From Tricholoma matsutake (Eukaryota; Basidiomycota; Agaricomycetes; Agaricales; Tricholomataceae), in the NCBI GenBank assembly GCA_026075535.2, contig AP026539.1, positions 5,828,001-5,892,000 on the forward strand: a stretch of 64,000 nucleotides of DNA, written 5' to 3'. Made by a program: the position numbers and the translations under genes. The notes beneath the pieces were generated by a model. The model ran no database searches, had not been told where the DNA came from, and saw nothing but the letters and a program-made list of their open reading frames with translations. This document shows positions 31,650 through 43,754 of the stretch, one piece after another (position 1 is the first letter of the stretch; each line of letters opens with the position of its first letter).

Positions 31650-32893
31650 ATGTGTCTTGCCCAGTATTCAAAAATGGCTATCTTCAACTTATCTGGGGAT
31701 ACTACTGCTTCACTCAACATAACTCAATGGATTCGGTGTGGAAAGCACTTCCCAGAATTCCCTCCAGCAAACCTGCAAAAGTATTGCGAGGTCTTGGTTG
31801 AAATACCAGACAAGCAAAAACACACACTACTGCCTCATATTGAACTTAGCATTACTGAGCTTCTAAACTGCACCCTCCCCACAACTTCCTCTATATTAGT
31901 CCATGTGTCAGCCAGGATGTGCTTCTCTTTAGACTTGCCAACCAAGGATGTACAGTCACTTCTGATGAGAGACATACCAAGCCATTGTTTTGTGAAGGAG
32001 GCGAAAAGAGCATGTCGGACAAGCAATCTTAGATGGAGCCATCTCATTTGTTGATCCGCACTACAAAGGAGCTGCATTCCCTTTGTGGGTAGTCACATAC
32101 TGGGAGAGAATGGGACAGGCAATTAATGGACAGAAGCTTTGGAGGAGCATAGACCAGTGGTTAACCAAGCATACTGATCAATCAGCCAGAAGAAGAGCAA
32201 TCGATGAATGTCAAGAACTTCTCAAGATGTTGGGGTGGAGCACAGCTATTAGAGCGCCAGGAGGAGGTGATACAACAATCAAGTTAGCTTGCCTTTTATG
32301 TGATGCGATGGTGAACAGCACAGTGGTGGACATGATGATGCAGAATATTGCACACCGTGTCACACTTGACGAGACTCAGGCTCAACAGTTTGAGGTTGTC
32401 ACACTTGCATTCTAGCAGGAGCTTGAGAAAGGATACAAGGAGTCTAACATTTTGCGTTACCTTGTTTGACTTGAAGCAAAATTACCAAGAAAGAAGTTGC
32501 TATTACCGGTGCACCTACAAGATCAGAACCATTTTGTTGCAGTGACCGTTGATTTCAAAGAACAGTCAATTGGTTATGGTATGGGCTCATCTGTTGAAGG
32601 GTTCAATTATTTACGCTGTCATAGGAGATACACTTGCACATAAAGGCTTTCCAAAGCCCGAAGAAGCCTTCAAATTGATTCAGTAGTGGTTGTCCAAATG
32701 ATTTCAGGGACCATTTAAGGATCTTGGCCATAGTATGGAACATGGATGCCAGGAAGACTACATTTCTTGTGCACTCACAACTGCAAACATGATAGCATAT
32801 GAAGCTTTGAACAAACCACTGTGGAATGTATCTCGTGCAGTTCATGAACGTATCTCATGGTTTAATAGCCTTGTCAAGTCACACAATCAATGA
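31650..32893 (+). pseudogene. Ulp1-like (C48) cysteine protease region
   Basis: Begins around MAIFNLSGD (about 31671) and runs, with at least one frameshift near 32005, through FPLWVVTYWERMGQAI to the protease-like part. There KKLLLPVHL is followed by NHFVAVTVDF (candidate catalytic His), IGYGMG (the Asp expected near here is not visible), FKDLGHSMEHG, and CQEDYISCAL (candidate Gln and catalytic Cys), then MIAYEALNKPLW. This order resembles Ulp1/SENP SUMO-type proteases. Stops occur at IQ.WLSK (TAG) and SK.FQGPF (TGA). A GTAAGA donor follows directly at about 32894, with a TCACAG acceptor at 32942, so it may be spliced onto the downstream transposase-like gene. Confidence 0.5.
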
Positions 32894-32942
32894 GTAAGAT
32901 TGAGATAAGATGGTAAATGGAACACCACTAACCATTGTCACA

Positions 32943-34604
32943 GGTACAACCATCAAGAATCAATGAACAATCCCCAAATGCTCATACAGAGTCTGCGCAT
33001 TCAGTGGAAACTCCAAGTTTTGAGTTGGAGCCACTGTCAATGATGGAAATTGCTTGTGATAGATCCTGTGCCAGCGGATGGGAGGGAGAGAGTAAAATGG
33101 TGCCAGACGCTGGCTCCACTGACATTGAGATTGAGATGGATGGAGGCAGTGATGAGGAACCGACTAGGATTTCTGTGCTCACAATGGATGGACACTACAG
33201 ACAACAGGTTTGGAAGAGACCAGACGCTCCAGAGCATTCCTTTTTCATGCAAACCAGAGCAAATATTGCAGAAGTGAGAGGGGCCATCGAACAGAACTCC
33301 TACCAAGTCACTGGCAAAGTGCATGGCATTGGGAAGAGATGAAGGTCAGGCAATGATACTGCCATCAATGTGACGATGGAACGACCTCAGAAAACCCTGA
33401 GGGTGAGCACTTTCAGTGTTGTCAGTGTTGGAGCATCATCAGTTGCATCTCATAAACTTAATGCTTCAGTCAACAATGGAACATTCATTTTGCACCCCAC
33501 AAAATGGGCTAACTTCCAACAAAAGATCCATGCTCTGGACTGGCATGCTGAGTTTCCAGATAAAGATGTCCAACTAGTCCGCCATTTGAGGTGTGGTGGT
33601 GAATTGCAAATGAAGGAACCATACAATGTCGCAAACTTCAAAACTCATATATCTAGCTGCAAAGGCCCCTCAAAGAAGAAAAAGTTATCAGCAGCTAACA
33701 CCCCCACATTGGACAGTATGTTTATTAATCATGGCTGGGCAAAGAAAACCATATCATCTGCTCCAAGCCAGGAACAAATACCATGCCCTGGTCTTACAGC
33801 AAGCAATGATAGTCAGATCCCAGAATACCTTCTTCATTCCCCTGCTTGTGGTGGCAGCGGACCATGTACAGATAGTGTCAAGGCAAAAATGTATTCAAAT
33901 GTCGCATTTGCAAAGCTTACAAACTCACAGAAAGCTGCAATTCAGGCTGCACAATGACAACAATATCAATGGCATAATGAAGAAGACCTACAGCGTGTTG
34001 TTTTGACATCTTGCAAGAAGGAGAGCCTTCCCCATCTAGACAATACATTGGTCCCATGCATCAACTGTCAAAATCTTCTGAAATTGAAGTCCTTCCGCAG
34101 AGCTCTCTCAACCGCACTTCCAGATTCCAAGAACCTCAAATTCACACCTAAAATCTGGCGGGACACGAGAGCAGCTGAAAAATGGGGTTCCTACATGGGA
34201 TTAAAACCACTCATAGAGGCACATGCAAATGTAAGCATCCTATTTGCCATATGTATATCTGAGTCAACTTGACAGCTTACCCAATGATCAGAATCCAAAA
34301 GAGCCTTGCCTTCTGTATGCCACAGGAGTTATCAATGGGGAGTACAAGGATGAAAGTATTTTTACAGGGCTCGTCCAAGCAATGGTGACATTCAAGGATA
34401 AAGAGAAAAGGGGAGTTGGCTTGCAAGGCTTCAAGTATGCTCCCAGTGTTGTGGAGTTTGCCCATATAATTTCAATTCACAGCCCTCGAGCCTATCAATC
34501 AATCCATAATATACTTCAACTACCCACTCTGTGCAGTCATCAGTAAGTTCAATTGAATATTTTGAGAAATTTACTGACATGTGGCGCCTAGAATTAATCG
34601 TGGC
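32943..34604 (+). pseudogene. transposase-like gene, part 1 (before Gypsy B)
   Basis: The frame opens after an acceptor at 32942 with VQPSRINEQ and continues through one TGA (33340, Arg plausible) into LHPTKWANFQQKIHALD, VQLVRHLRCGGELQMKEPYN and NFKTHISSCKG, a BED/C2H2-like N-terminal DNA-binding region with Cys and His spaced as in zinc fingers. Then come PCPGLT, LVPCINCQNLLKLKSFRRAL, YKDESIFTGLVQAMVTFKDK and FAHIISIHSPRAYQS. This order matches a multicopy Agaricomycete protein family that I recall but cannot name with certainty. The exon ends at a GTAAGT donor near 34541. Gypsy B is inserted after 34604. Confidence 0.6.
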
Positions 34605-35030
34605 TATAAGGGCAACCTAAGCCTCTAGCAAAGGGAAATCCGAAGTTAAAATTATACTACATAATACAGGCATTGGGGACACACCTAGCAAAGGGAAATC
34701 CAAAGAGAAAACTCTAAGGATCCCCTTGCTGATGCCCAGTATATGTGAAGACGACAAAAATCAAATATAACCTAAAAATAGAAAAAGGCAGAGATAGGCA
34801 GATCAAGGCCACCGAATGACATCATACCAAGGGGTATGTGTCGGAAGGGGTACTCTGCCTCTAAATATAAAAGTGTCAACATGTACAAACATGATAGCAA
34901 GGGAAAATTAGTAATAAAATCCGGAAAAATCATAGAAAATGAAGAATAGAAGGAAATGAGGTGGGGAAAAATATAGGACGAACATAAAAAATAGGAAAAA
35001 CACACAGGGCACCCCCCTAGTCCCCTTACA
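34605..35030 (-). repeat. Gypsy B 3' LTR (426 bp)
   Basis: Plus orientation TATAAGGGCAACC...CCCCTTACA. The polypurine tract AGAGAGAGGG (minus strand) lies just inside at about 35034-35045. Confidence 0.94.
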
Positions 35031-35065
35031 TCACCCTCTCTCTAAGATGCATCACCCCGATGCAT

Positions 35066-36550
35066 TCAAAATCGCATATGACCAAAGTCCGTGACTTGAA
35101 TGTGACGCGGCGCAGCAGTGTGCCGTCGGTGGAATTCCTTGATTAACCAAGGGGCATTTATGTCAGACTCTTCGACCCATGAGTTCTCCTCATACCCATA
35201 ACCCTTCCAATGTACCAAATACTGGAGTTTTCCTTGATGCAAACAGCTGTCCAAGATTGACTCGACTTCATATTGGGGTTCTCCCTCGATCACTGTAGGT
35301 GGTGGTGGTGGGTGTGAATGGCGTCCCGGGAACAGATCTGGGGGAGCTGGAAGCAATTTGACGACATGGAAGATGGGATGGAGTCTGGACATGGAGGCTG
35401 GGAGGCATAGACGATAGGCATGCGTTCCAATGCACTTGACAATGGGGAAAGGTCCCAAGAAGCGATGAGCGAGTTTCTTGGATGGACGTGTAGTGGAGAT
35501 GTCACTGGAGTCAAGATAAACTCAATCACCAACCTTGTACTGAGGGGTTGGGGAGTGGCATTGGTTGTAAAATTGTGCCATGTCGTCCTTCGCCTTTGCT
35601 AAGGCTGCCCTTGCCTCCTCCAAGCTATCCCTCATGTGTTCTGTGAACTCATTCACCATCTCAATGTGTGAGGGAGTTTGGTGAGGTTCAAATCCCATGT
35701 GTGGATGTCGTCCAGTGTCTAAGAGGAAAGGGGTCTGTTGAGTGGAAGCATGGACATGGTTGTTGTATCCGAACTCAGCCAAAGGAAGGAGATCATCCCA
35801 ATCGTCCTGGCGTTCATTGACAAAGAGGCGGATGTACTGCTCCAGTTCCTGGTTGACTCGCTCCGTCTGGCCATCAGTTTGTGGGTGATAAGTGGTTGAA
35901 GCGAGGAGTTTGATCCCCAGGAGTTGGTACAGCTCACGAGTGAACTCTGCCATGAACTGAGGGCCACGATCTGAGAGGAAGGCACCAGGAAGTCCATGTA
36001 ATTTCCACACGTGGTGGAGGTAGAGTCGAGCGGCACCTAGGGCACTGACAGTGGTGTGAGTGGGAATGAAGTGAGCGCGTTTTCCAACTGAGTCAACTGT
36101 GCACATCACCGCATCAAACCCATTTGACTCTGGCAATTCCACCACAAAGTCAACGCTGACGACATCCCAACAACTCTCTGGAACAGGAAGAGGGTGTAGC
36201 TCACCAATAGGCTTGCGACGAGGAACCTTGGTGCGTAAGCAAAGGTCACAAGTGCGACAATACTGACCAATGAGCCATGACATTTGTGGCCACCAATAGT
36301 TCCGTGAGGTGAGCTCCAAGGTCTTCCAGCATCCGGGGTGGCCAGCAATCTGTGAGTCATGGTGTTGGGATATGATGCGCCGGCGAAGGTCTGGGTCATT
36401 GGGAACATAGATGTAATCCCTGAAATACAACAAGTCCTCCTTTTCAGCCCACTCTGCCGCATGTAAGGAAAGGGTCAATCCCTTCCTCAGTTCTTTAACA
36501 GCTTGGGCAACAACATCCTCATGTGAACCGCTATGGTTTGCGTGTGACAT
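35066..36550 (-). pseudogene. Gypsy B integrase with GPF motif and chromodomain
   Basis: HHCC region (QIAGHPGCWKTLE, YWWPQMSW, CRTCDLC), catalytic core SVDFVVELPES (Asp 1), LSDRGPQFMAEF (Asp 2) and TDGQTERVNQELEQY (Glu). After a TGA at about 35519 (YKVGD.VYLDS, Arg expected) it continues with FLGPFPIVK and a chromodomain (YEVESILDS, YLVHWKGYG, NSWVEE). The DDE residues are all present; the element is dead mainly through its reverse transcriptase. Confidence 0.92.
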
Positions 36551-38344
36551 AGGATGTCCTGCTCCTCGCCCTGGGGTGCGATGCCTTCCAGTGCCTGAAT
36601 GGTGAACAGGTCTGGCTGCAACAGCACAACATTTTGGTTGTCACCGCTGCCATCCCCATGGTCTGCACATCAGGATAGGGCATCGGTCTTCCCCATGCTG
36701 CAACCTGGATGGTGGTGCAAGGAGAAGTCGAATCTAGATAGATACAGGGACCAACAAGCTTGATGACGGTTCAATTTCTTGGCTGTCATGAAGTACTCGA
36801 GATTCTTGTGATCCGTCCAAATTTCCACCTTGTGTTGGGCACCCTCGAGGAAGTGTCGCCACTCCTCAAGCACACGCATTATCGCCAACATCTCCTTGTC
36901 ATGGATCTCGTAGTTTCTCTCTACAGCACTAAGGCTTTTGGAGTAGAATGCAACAGGATGCTACTTCTGGTCCTCCAGAGACTGCTGAGACAACATGGCG
37001 CCCATCGCAAAGTCAGAACTGTCAGCTTCTACACAAAAAGGACGCGAATCGTCAGCAAAGGTAAGGATCGGAGCAGAAGTGACCATCTCCTTAAGCTTTT
37101 CGAACACCTCCTGTTGTGCATTATCCCACCTCCATGCCTCCTTTCCTGTCAAGTCGAACAGTGGTTGTGCATGATGTGAGAAATCCTTGATAAAACGCCA
37201 ATAGAAATTGATGAAGCCCAGGAAAGACTGCACCTCCTTCTTGTTTGTGGGCATCGGCCAAGCTGTGACCCCGTTTACCTTGATAGGATCCATCTCCACT
37301 TGACCCTCCGAGATAATCAGGCTGAGGTACTCGATCTTGGTCCTTTTGAACTCGCATTTGTCCTGATGAAGGTAGAGTTTGTACCGTCAAAGTCACTCTA
37401 GGATGAGGTGCGTGATGCAATGGTGCTCTTCAACCGTGCGAGTGAAGATGAGGATGTTGTCGAGATAGATGCAGACAACGCCTTCGAGGATGAGGTCGTG
37501 GAAGATGTTGTTCATCATGGTCTGAAAGGTGGCAGGGCTATTAGTAAGGCCAAAGAACATGACAAGCAGTTCAAAAAGACCACGGTTGGTACGAAAGGCT
37601 GCCTTCCACTCATCTCCCTCCTTTATCCTCATATTATTATAGCCCCAATGGACATCGAGCTTGGTGAAGTATTGGGCTCCACAGAGCTGGTTTACGAGTT
37701 CAGAGATGAGGGGTAGTGGGTAGCAATTTTTGACCGTGATGTTGTTGAGCCTTCTGTAGTCTTGAACCAGTCGAAGTGAGCCATCCTTCTTCTTGACAAA
37801 GAAAAAGGGAGAGGCCATGGGTGACTTTGATGGTCGAATACATCCAGAGGCCAGGTGCTCGTCAATGAACTGGTCAAGCTGCCATTGTTCTTCCAGAGAG
37901 AGAGGATAGACCTTGCAGGATGAAGGGGTTGCGCTGGGGGTGAGTTTGATCGCATGATCCCATGGCTTGCGTGCAGGAAGAGAGTTGAATTTCTCCTTGG
38001 AGAACACGTCTTCAAACTCATGGAGATGAGGGAGTAAGGAGTTAGTAGAGGATTTAGCAGCATTGTTTTTGTGGAAGGCCTCGGCGAGGCATTGGGATAT
38101 GTTTGATGTGGCACCCACCTCATGTGATGAGCGAATTGCAGTGTAGAAGATCCGATCACCCTCCTCCACTTCCTCTGGGTCCTCATCATCATCATCCAAG
38201 TCCGGCATTAGATCAGGAACCCCTTCCAATTCCACTTCAGGTATAGGCAGGGGTCCAGCACGACACTTCTGAGTACATTGTATTGCTGCCTTCTGTCCAC
38301 GACGTTCTTGCCTGGCTTCTGTGAAACACATCTGACAGCAGGAT
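36551..38344 (-). pseudogene. Gypsy B reverse transcriptase-RNase H, catalytic Asp lost
   Basis: Reverse transcriptase frame 37393-38331: [53 protein letters not shown], then IYLDNILIF (codons 37456-37467), where the second catalytic Asp of YxDD is Asn. The change is GACGAC to GACAAC, a CpG transition. Two TGA codons follow (LE.L.RYKLYL). RNase H region 36670-37299 has FLGFINFYWRFI, EADSSDFAMGAML and WTDHKNLEYF. An acidic linker (LMPDLDDDDEDPEE) precedes the polymerase. Confidence 0.92.
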
Positions 38345-38937
38345 GGACATCAGCTCATGGTAACCTCCCTGGTATGCCAGTCAACCTCTGGGTTATGGTC
38401 TCGAAGCCATGGATATCCCAAAATCACCTTTTGCTTTCCTAATTGAGTGACAGCAAAAAGGGCACGCTCACTATGATCTTTGTAATGGAGAACCAGGTCT
38501 GCAACCTCTCAGATGGCACCAGCTTCATTTGGGGATCCATCCACATTATATACAGGTATCGGACGTGAGAGTGAGCGAGTATTTAGGCGATGTTGTTGTA
38601 CCAGATGGGAATCGATGAAGAGACCAGTCGCACCAGAGTCCAGGAGCGCAGAGACACCGAGTATCTGTCCAGTGTCGGTCATCTGCAGTTCGATGGCTAG
38701 GTTTAAGGAATGTGCAGAGGGAGTGGATGCCACAATATACTTGCATGGTAGTTTACGCTCCCATGATTTAATTTTGGGATGTGGAGTAGAAGGAGAGATG
38801 GGGAGAGCAGGTATGTCTTTAGCCAACTTCAAAGGGTCAGAGAGGGGAGCAGTCACAGAAATGGATTCATTCTCTGGGGATTCAACTGACAAGACTTCAA
38901 AGCAGTTATGGAGAGGCAGTGAGGGCATACAATTCAC
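38345..38937 (-). pseudogene. Gypsy B protease
   Basis: ALLDSGATGLFIDSHL carries the DSG active site, followed by IPVYNVDGSPNEAG, a TGA where Arg fits (GAI.EVADLV), then KVILGYPWLRDHNPEVDW. It lies in the -1 frame relative to gag, beginning within the TGAGTGA where gag now stops. No slippery heptamer is seen at that point. Confidence 0.88.
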
Positions 38938-40052
38938 TCACTGCGAATAGGAAAATCCTGCTCCTCTACAACTTCCAACTTAATCTCCTCTGCAACTTGA
39001 TCCTTCGCTTCCTTAACATCTACAAGCACCAACAAATCTTGCAGGAGTTCGTCTTGTCCCTTGGGGGTGAGCATGCGGATATCCTGACGATGGGGACATG
39101 CTCCAGCCCTGTGTCCAGGTTCCCCACAACGGTAGCAGAGATCCAACTTATGTGCATGGCTGCGGGCTGCATCAACATCCATTGGTACTGGGACACTGAC
39201 AGCTGGTGTGGGAGTTTGACGAACAGGAATGGGGTTAGGGTGGGGGAGGCTTCGATTGAAGGTGTAGGGCGTATGAGTGGTAGTTGGAGCACGGAATGCA
39301 GCATTAAATGCCGCATTTGTGAGTTGGTTCTCGTCACAGAGTGAAGCAGCTTCATACCAAGCAAGGATATCATCATCCGCTGGGTGCCCTTCCAACATCT
39401 GTGCAATCTGGTCCTGAATTTCTCGGTTGAGCCCCCGTCGGAACTTCACCACCACTGGTAACCCACTCCCATATCCTACCATGTCCATCAAATCCTTGAA
39501 CTCATCGATATAGTCATCCACGGATCAACGTCCCTGGTGGTAAGCAGATGACTCAAGTCGTGTCACTGCTCGGTGGTGTTCATTGAGGGGGCAGAAGTGG
39601 CATACAAACTCAGCTCGAAAGTCACCCCATGTGGAGAAAGGTAGAGAACCGAGCTCTTTAGTTTGATGTAGGATACGGTCCACATAGAGATAGGCGCATT
39701 CAGATTTCATGTATGTGAAGGCCCAATAAATTTTTGCAGCCTCATCGACAAATTGATGCGACTGGAGACTAATGTATAACTCACAGGAATTAAGGAATGC
39801 ACGTCCCTGCGCATGTGCACCATTAAATTTGGTGGGGGGGGACAGTTTGATCTGGGCACGTTCCTTAGTGGACGCGTTTGGCAAAACGTCGTTGTTGGGT
39901 GCGCTTGGAGTCGTAAAGGGGGAACTATTGGTCATAGGGTTAGCCTGGAGGGTCCTAACGAAGTTTTCAATCGTAGATTTAAGCAAGTTAATTTGTGCGC
40001 GCATTCCGGAAACGTCGCTTTCAAGTGCATCAAAGCATTCTGATGCGTCCAT
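38934..40052 (-). pseudogene. gag: Gypsy B Gag with CCHC zinc knuckle
   Basis: N-terminal half 39525-40052 (MRAQINLLKSTIENF coiled coil, LSPPTKFNGA, FLNSCELYISL, TWGDFRAEFVCHF). After one TGA (YHQGR.SVDDYIDEF, Arg expected) comes 38934-39521 with the rest of the capsid domain and CYRCGEPGHRAGAC, a normal CX2CX4HX4C knuckle. Codon order and spacing are otherwise intact. Confidence 0.9.
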
Positions 40053-40218
40053 GTCGCTAGGGAGTGCGTTTGGCGAAAATGGCGGTGTAATAAAGGCGAG
40101 ATTATCTGGAACAGTGTGTAGGGACTCTGTGGAGCTTTGGGAAGCATCGTCCAGTCCGTACCTGCCTATCTTGGGCAGCGCATTCGCGATTTTCGGGCCT
40201 TAGGGGAGAGTTTTCTAC

Positions 40219-40644
40219 TATAAGGGCAACCTAAGCCTCTAGCAAAGGGAAATCCGAAGTTAAAATTATACTACATAATACAGGCATTGGGGACACACCT
40301 AGCAAAGGGAAATCCGAAGAGAAAACTCTAAGGATCCCCTTGCTGATGCCCAGTATATGTGAAGACGACAAAAATCAAATATAACCTAAAAATAGAAAAA
40401 GGCGGAGATAGGCGGATCAAGGCCACCGAATGACATCATACCAAGGGGTATGTGTCGGAAGGGGTACTCCGCCTCTAAATATAAAAGTGTCAACATGTAC
40501 AAACATGATAGCAAGGGAAAATTAGTAATAAAATCCAGAAGAATCATAGAAAATGAAGAATAGAAGGAAATGAGGTGGGGAAAAATATAGGACAAACATA
40601 AAAAATAGGAAAAACACACAGGGCACCCCCCTAGTCCCCTTACA
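40219..40644 (-). repeat. Gypsy B 5' LTR (426 bp)
   Basis: Same length as the 3' LTR. Seven differences: CA/CG, CA/CG, CA/CG, TG/CG, CG/CA and CG/CA at CpG positions, plus one non-CpG A/G. Confidence 0.94.
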
Positions 40645-40933
40645 GTGGCCATGAACCTTGTTTCCCAATTGGAATCCACGAAGAAACCATTGCACTTGTT
40701 GTTGGCCATCTAAACAAGCTGAAATATGTCAGACCACTGGGACTATCACATGATGATACTCAGCTGCTTGCTGCTCTTCACCCTTACTACAATCCTATCA
40801 AAAAGGCACATTACTTGCTTGGTGGCACAGGTGAACCAATGCTTCTTGCTGAACCTGAGCAATTTGCCATTATTTTGAGAGACAGTTTAGTACAGAAAGC
40901 TACAAAGGTACATTCACAGCCATGACTCACAAG
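40645..40933 (+). pseudogene. transposase-like gene, part 2 (between Gypsy B and C)
   Basis: Open frame TIALVVGHLNKLKYVRPLGL, SHDDTQLLAALHPYYN, LLGGTGEPMLLAEPEQF and LVQKATK, then a GT donor at 40908. The internal order (GPxGLSxDDT, GG..GP) follows the same Agaricomycete family as part 1. The intron that follows holds Gypsy C. Confidence 0.6.
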
Positions 40934-41333
40934 TGTTAGGAAACCACCCCATTACCTGATAAAATTTCATTTTATTTTATTATGTTGAATTACGCTACAT
41001 GATGCCAAATGATGCTACACTTTGATAGCGTGAGAATTCTATTTCGCATGCATCAAAATGTATGCGCATGTACGAGTGCATTGGTAACAACAATGTACAA
41101 TATGTGTAACATAGTATATAAACCCTAAATATATGCCTAGGGGACCCCAGTTGTGTTCTCTTAGGTATTCCACCTACGTTTTTGGTGTGAAAGGCCTTTG
41201 TCAACAAACTTACCTATTAATAACCCCTCACATCAAAACCATCAATTCCCCATCATGAGCGTGGATCCCACCCCCTTCTTGTAGAGAGAATCCGCACGGT
41301 CTTAGCTAGCAGATAGTGGGTGTCACCCTAACA
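40934..41333 (+). repeat. Gypsy C 5' LTR (400 bp)
   Basis: Starts TGTTAGGAAACCACC and ends GTCACCCTAACA. TATATAAACCC near 41115 is a plausible TATA box. No tRNA-complementary primer site was recognised after it; 41334-41831 is leader DNA without an ORF. Confidence 0.93.
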
Positions 41334-41831
41334 GAAGAACACAACTACCCATATCAGTGTGCCTTCTCTTACTTGCACATACGTCATTGTTTCACCATGC
41401 CACATCCGATTACTCACCCTTTCAGCATGAGCCGGAAGTACTTGTATATACATAATCTACCGGTTCTTTCGTAAGCCAACACCAGGCCTTGCCTTACATT
41501 GCGACTGCCAGTGATCGAGAGGCAGCACTCATCATTGGGACAGCTGCAACCAGACAACCAATCGGATCTGGTTTAGTTACGATTTACATTACTCTATTCG
41601 GACGACTATTTTAGTTACAAGCTGAATTCAGTGATATCTCCAAGATCAGGCACTGTTGGAAGGGTTATTGATCCGAAGTGTCAAAATAGGCGCCCGACGA
41701 ATGACGAATGATTGACGAACCTCGACGAACCTTATCACGTGACCCATAAATGTTTGGAGAGGTCTCGAAGAAAAAGAAAAAAAGAAATTTTGAATTTGTT
41801 GAAGAAGTGATTCATCACAGATTCTACAATT

Positions 41832-42868
41832 ATGTCCGAACCTTCAACTTCTAATCCCGGTCCTAATCCTGTTCCCATACCAGCACTAGAGGCGAAAATT
41901 GATGTGCTCACAGCACAAATGTCGCAATTAGTGTCAGTATTGGCAGCATCACAGCCCAGACAAGCGGACGTACAGCCAGAGACGATAGGAGAAAGAGATG
42001 ATGAGATGGAGGAGATGGTGGAGTGGATATCACAGGAGGATGAGACAGCAGAGAAATCCGGAAATGGAAAAGCATGCTTACCTAAGTACGCGCCCCCGCA
42101 AATCTTTGACAGTACCATGGAGAATACAAAATTCTTCATCAGCTCTATAGTATTGTACATCCATGGGAGGAAGCCTGAGTTTCATACAGCCGAGTCTAGG
42201 ATTATGTTTGCTCTCTCATACATTCAGGGGGGGAAAGCACAGTTCTGGAGAAATGAGGCTATTAATCAAATTGCCATGGGAAATAAACCATTTGCAACCT
42301 TCAAGGAATTTCTGGAGAGATTGGAGGCACAGTTTGGAGACCCTAATCTGAAGGCAACAGCCAATGCTAAATTAAAGACCATGCGCCAAGGTTCCTTAAT
42401 GGTGGATGAATTTATTTTGCAGTTCAAAGCAGAAGCTTTGCAAACAGACATGGGAGAAGCTGCATTGGTAGAGTTTTTGAAAGCAGGATTAAATCCCTCC
42501 TTATTTAAGTCTATCTACTGACTACCTTCTATGCCAGAGAAGTTGGATGAGTGGTATAATTGGGCAATGCACCTTGACCAGCAATATCGGCAGGAACAAA
42601 GTTGATGTACGGAAGTAGTAAATTTGGAAAGTCATCAGGAGGAAAGTCCGAGAAAGGAAAGGCACCTCAGGTGCAAGCTCCGAGGGCACAGCCACTGGCC
42701 ATGGCAGTGACACCTATAGTTATGGAGTCAGCAGCACCAGCAGAGGCAATGGAGGTTGATCAAGCAGGAAGATGAGCCCCACTTAAATGTTTTAACTGTG
42801 GGCAGTTAGGACACATTTCTAGGAATTGTAGGCAGAAAAGAAAGATTAGGGAAGCTACAATCGAGGAA
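41832..42868 (+). pseudogene. gag: Gypsy C Gag with CCHC zinc knuckle
   Basis: Starts MSEPSTSNPGPNPVP. The N-terminal region is acidic (EEMVEWISQEDE) and the capsid domain is recognisable (FFISSIVLYIHG, IMFALSYIQGGKAQFW, FLERLEAQFGD). A TGA after FKSIY sits where Arg fits (CGA). The frame then shifts near 42605 and recovers to CFNCGQLGHISRNC, a canonical CX2CX4HX4C knuckle at about 42785. Confidence 0.88.
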
Positions 42869-42915
42869 GTGAAGCCGGAGGAAGGCAAGCAGAAGAATTT
42901 TGTGGAAGAGTCCCA

Positions 42916-43754
42916 GTGAAGGTTTCTGCATTGGTGACCCAGAATCATTACAATGTATTAGTATCCGAGGAAACCCAGAGTAAATCAGAAAAGGAAATCG
43001 AGGAGGAGTACAACTGTTACAAATCACATGACCAAGAAAATTGCCGAGCACTATTTCCGAAAACCCCTAAATTCTTTATACGCTCTGTGCGAATAGAACC
43101 AGAAATCACCTTGACTGTGGGATTGAAGACAGTGGACACGCATGCAGCTATTGATGTGGAAGCATTGCTTGATAGTGGTGCTACAGTATTAATTGATCCT
43201 TAATTACCAGAAACGGTATTAACACACGCAAGCTGGCACAACCTATAATGGTGTACAATATTGATGGAACAGTCAATCGTGGAGGAACTATCCAGGAGGA
43301 GGTGACTATGGTACTAAAGTATCAGGAGCATCAGGAGCGAGCCGTATTTGAAGTGTATGATCTTGGGAAAACCAATCTAATAATAGGATGTCCGTGGTTA
43401 TGGAAGCATAATCCCGAAATTGATTGGAAAACTGGGAAAGTACAAATGACTTGTTGTCCTAAGGAATGCAATGTGTATGGGAGGAAGATGAAGAAGGAAA
43501 AAAGGAAAAAGAAAGAGAAAGAATGTCCGAGAAAGTATTCTGTTATGATGGAGGAAGTGGAGGATGAGGAAATGCCAAATGGGGAAGTTCCAATCATGAT
43601 CAAGAAAGAAGAGCAGAAGCAAACCTTTAGAACAATTCATGGAGGACAGTCATGGGACAAGAATATCGTGAAGGTGGAGAAGCCAGTGGAGGAATGGGTG
43701 CCAAAAGTGTATCATGAACATCTGTCAGTGTTCCAGAAGAAGGAGTCTGAGTGA
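42916..43754 (+). pseudogene. Gypsy C protease and linker
   Basis: EALLDSGATVLID holds the active-site DSG; a frameshift near 43203 separates it from VYNIDGTVNRGGTIQEE, NLIIGCPWLWKHNPEIDW and a Lys/Glu-rich linker (KKEKRKKKEKE). The frame ends in TGA (43752-43754) directly before [12 protein letters not shown], where Arg is expected. Confidence 0.88.

Larger units (their letters stand above)
34605..40644 (-). mobile_element. Gypsy B, Ty3/Gypsy chromovirus, 6040 bp
   Basis: Two 426-bp LTRs and a perfect 5-bp target duplication GTGGC (34600-34604, 40645-40649). LTR outer ends in the coding orientation are TGTAAGGG...CCCTTATA, so the 3' end is TA instead of CA in both copies. Order on the minus strand: gag with a canonical CCHC knuckle, protease, reverse transcriptase, RNase H, integrase, chromodomain. 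The LTRs differ at only seven sites, six of them CpG, so insertion is the youngest or among the youngest here. Confidence 0.95.

Noticed and set aside
38930..38945. Programmed frameshift at the Gypsy B gag/pol junction
   Set aside because: Pol is in the -1 frame but TGAGTGA has no X_XXY_YYZ heptamer, and the current gag stop may itself be a CGA to TGA mutation.
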